NCBI GenBank assembly: GCA_946535685.1
Contig: CAMNDR010000035.1
Span: forward strand, 1-7,701
DNA length: 7,701 nucleotides
Reading direction: 5' to 3'
Source of the DNA: an uncultured Clostridia bacterium
Lineage (GTDB): Bacteria > Bacillota > Clostridia > Oscillospirales > Ruminococcaceae
In this document: positions 6,190-7,701 of the stretch, one piece after another
Numbering within the stretch: position 1 is the stretch's first letter
Layout: every line of letters starts with the position of its first letter
Notes under the pieces: model-generated
The model's database searches: none
The model's input: only the letters and a program-made list of their open reading frames with translations
What the model was told of the DNA's origin: nothing
Position numbers and translations under genes: made by a program

Positions 6190-7618
6190 ACATCCCCTGC
6201 GCATTCTGCGCTACAGCATGAAAAACCTGTGGCTGCTGATCTTCCCGATCGTGCGGGGCGCCTATCATTTCGCATCCCGTGAGGATGTGGAGAAATGGCT
6301 GCAGGGCACATGGTTCGAGCTGCTGATCCTGCTTGCGATCTTTGGCTATGGCTGGCTGAACTGGTATTTCCGGGAGTTCGGCATCGTGAAGGAGCAGCTC
6401 TATGTCCGGGACGGCATTCTGTTCACCCGGCAGCGCTTCCTGCCGATCCGGAATCTCTCGGCGATGGAAATCGAAAAGCCTGTCTGGCTGCGGCCGTTCG
6501 GGGCGGAATATCTCTATGCCGATGCTGCAGGCGGTCTGCTCGAAGCGACTGACATCAAGCTGCTCATCCGGAAGCGTGACGAGCAGCTTTTCCGCAGTGC
6601 CATGCCGCGGCTGCGGCAGGGAAAACGCCATCACTTCGCTGACCGGGTCGGGGTCTGGCGGACGCTGCTGTTTTCGATGATCTTCTCCTCGAGCTTTTCC
6701 GGAGCGCTGTATCTGGCCATTTTCTGGTTCCAGGGCGGACGCATCGCACGGGATCTGCTGCAGGAATTCCGGGTCACGCAGCGGCTGAACACCATCTCTG
6801 AAACGCTTGCCGGCAGACTCATGGGCATTCCGCCTGCTGCGGTGGCGGTGAGCATTCTCATCCTGTCCACATGGCTTCTGTCCTTCATTGCCAATCTCAT
6901 CCGCTACGGCAGATTTACGATGGAGAGTGACAAGCGCATGATCGCCGTGAACAGCGGCCTTGTGACACGGCGGCATTATGTGCTGAGCAGCCGCAAGGTC
7001 AACTACATCGACATCCGGCAGAATATCCTGACAAAGCTCTGCCGCATCTTTTCGCTGGCGGTCAACTGTCCGGGCTACGGCAGCATACGGGGGTCGATCC
7101 CGGTCTGTCTGCCCATTCTCACCCGGCGGGAGCTGGAGGAGACGATGCCGATGATCTTTCCGGGCAGCCGGCTTTCCAGGAATCAGCTCCGGCCGCCGTG
7201 GCATTCCTGGTGGGGCTATGTCTGTATCCCGGTCTTTGCGGCGATCGCCGTGATCCCGGCATCCTTCCTGCTGCTGCGGCTGTTTCCGGCGTTTGATGAC
7301 GTGATCCGGTATTTCCGCATCATGCTGCTGATCCCGATCCTGTGGAAAACGCTCGTGCAGTTCATCGCCTTTACGACCACGGGCATTACGCTCTCAAAGG
7401 GACACACCTGCATCCGGTACTGCAAGGGACTGACCTTCCACACGATCGTCTGTGACAGCGACCGCATCATCAAGGTGCGCATCCACCGGCATTTCTGGCA
7501 TCATCTCACGGGAAAATGCCATGTGCTGATCTATTTCCGCTCCGAAGCGCCCCGGCACTGCACGCTCATCGGCATGCAGTACCGCGAGGCGAAGGCGTAT
7601 CTGAAGGAATATCTCTGA
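6179..7618 (+). CDS. YdbT-like membrane protein with three bacterial PH (bPH_2/DUF304) domains
   Basis: The 479-residue protein has six hydrophobic segments in three pairs: about 16-30 and 46-63, 162-184 and 218-241, 345-370 and 377-400. Each pair is followed by a bPH_2-like domain at about 65-142, 243-322 and 398-477. The first two show the family pattern of a VRDGILFTRQRFLPIRNLS or VNSGLVTRRHYVLSSRKVN strand pair. This is the layout of B. subtilis YdbT, partner of YdbS. I chose ATG at 6179 because AGGGGG lies seven bases upstream and the start overlaps the YdbS-like stop. An upstream in-frame ATG at 6131 would lie deep in the previous gene and has no site. The third domain is more divergent and unusually rich in His and Cys. 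A role in the envelope is inferred from the membrane layout and family. Confidence 0.85.
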   Translation: MRREHPLRILRYSMKNLWLLIFPIVRGAYHFASREDVEKWLQGTWFELLILLAIFGYGWLNWYFREFGIVKEQLYVRDGILFTRQRFLPIRNLSAMEIEKPVWLRPFGAEYLYADAAGGLLEATDIKLLIRKRDEQLFRSAMPRLRQGKRHHFADRVGVWRTLLFSMIFSSSFSGALYLAIFWFQGGRIARDLLQEFRVTQRLNTISETLAGRLMGIPPAAVAVSILILSTWLLSFIANLIRYGRFTMESDKRMIAVNSGLVTRRHYVLSSRKVNYIDIRQNILTKLCRIFSLAVNCPGYGSIRGSIPVCLPILTRRELEETMPMIFPGSRLSRNQLRPPWHSWWGYVCIPVFAAIAVIPASFLLLRLFPAFDDVIRYFRIMLLIPILWKTLVQFIAFTTTGITLSKGHTCIRYCKGLTFHTIVCDSDRIIKVRIHRHFWHHLTGKCHVLIYFRSEAPRHCTLIGMQYREAKAYLKEYL

Positions 7619-7621
7619 CGG

Positions 7622-7648
7622 GAATCCCCTCCTGCACGGAGGGGATTC
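7622..7648 (+). terminator. Strong hairpin after the YdbT-like gene, probable terminator
   Basis: GAATCCCCTCC (7622-7632) and GGAGGGGATTC (7638-7648) form a perfect 11-bp stem with a five-base loop. It begins three bases after the stop codon. What follows is AGCTTGTC rather than a run of T, so intrinsic termination may be inefficient. The hairpin could also protect the 3' end. Confidence 0.45.
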
Positions 7649-7673
7649 AGCTTGTCAATAAAGTCTGTTTTCT

Positions 7674-7687
7674 GGTGCTGACGCACC
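7674..7687. other. Small stem-loop at the right edge
   Basis: GGTGC and GCACC form a 5-bp stem around TGAC, and a GGGGAGCGCCCC near-palindrome follows directly to the window end. What lies beyond is unseen. The pair could belong to a structured RNA or to the end of a convergent gene. Confidence 0.3.
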
Positions 7688-7701
7688 GGGGAGCGCCCCT
7701 A

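Noticed and set aside
4860..6311. A 483-codon minus-strand frame across the divergent promoter region
   Set aside because: It overlaps the transporter gene in another frame and runs antisense to both PH-domain genes. It would contain the divergent promoters, and its Cys/Arg/His-rich product is a shadow.
5972..7204. A 410-codon minus-strand frame
   Set aside because: It is antisense to the YdbS/YdbT-like genes, which show clear membrane segments and PH-domain patterns. The product is low-complexity and Pro/Arg/His-rich.
1..7701. Defence system, CRISPR array, prophage or insertion sequence
   Set aside because: No direct-repeat arrays, transposase, integrase or defence-type domains were seen; all sizeable genes are explained by the families given.

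Overview
The window looks like a chromosomal segment from a fairly GC-rich Clostridia member, most plausibly a Ruminococcus or other Oscillospiraceae/Ruminococcaceae gut or rumen bacterium. That placement is inferred from RNase J instead of RNase E, strong AGGAGG-type ribosome binding sites, consensus sigma-A promoters, the AGCS transporter family and a YdbS/YdbT pair. It was not tested by a search.

Layout: (1) 1-1831, minus strand: ribonuclease J, complete except for its last one or two codons, which lie beyond the left edge. It starts at TTG and has a basic N-terminal extension. (2) 1832-2486: a long non-coding stretch. It holds a perfect TTGACA-N17-TATAAT promoter reading toward RNase J, then about 450 nt of leader rich in hairpins, including a terminator-like hairpin about 95 nt before the start codon. 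Further right is a GC-rich palindrome. (3) 2487-5647, minus strand: a two-gene operon of an AGCS-family sodium:amino-acid symporter followed, with a 31-bp overlap, by a three-part protein (nucleotidyltransferase-like, left-handed beta-helix, phosphohexomutase-like). All the signature catalytic motifs of this second protein appear eroded. (4) 5743-7618, plus strand, divergent from that operon: two overlapping genes for membrane proteins with bacterial PH (bPH_2/DUF304) domains, resembling YdbS and YdbT of Bacillus. They are followed by a strong hairpin.

The RNase J gene is housekeeping RNA decay. The YdbS/YdbT-like pair is probably a membrane complex linked to envelope stress or antimicrobial-peptide resistance, by family analogy only. 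The transporter and pseudo-nucleotidyltransferase are co-transcribed, but no pathway linking them is evident. The two most interesting points are the large structured leader of RNase J, which may be autoregulatory or contain a separate small RNA, and the apparent non-catalytic sugar-nucleotide enzyme. No CRISPR array, tRNA, rRNA or insertion sequence was seen.
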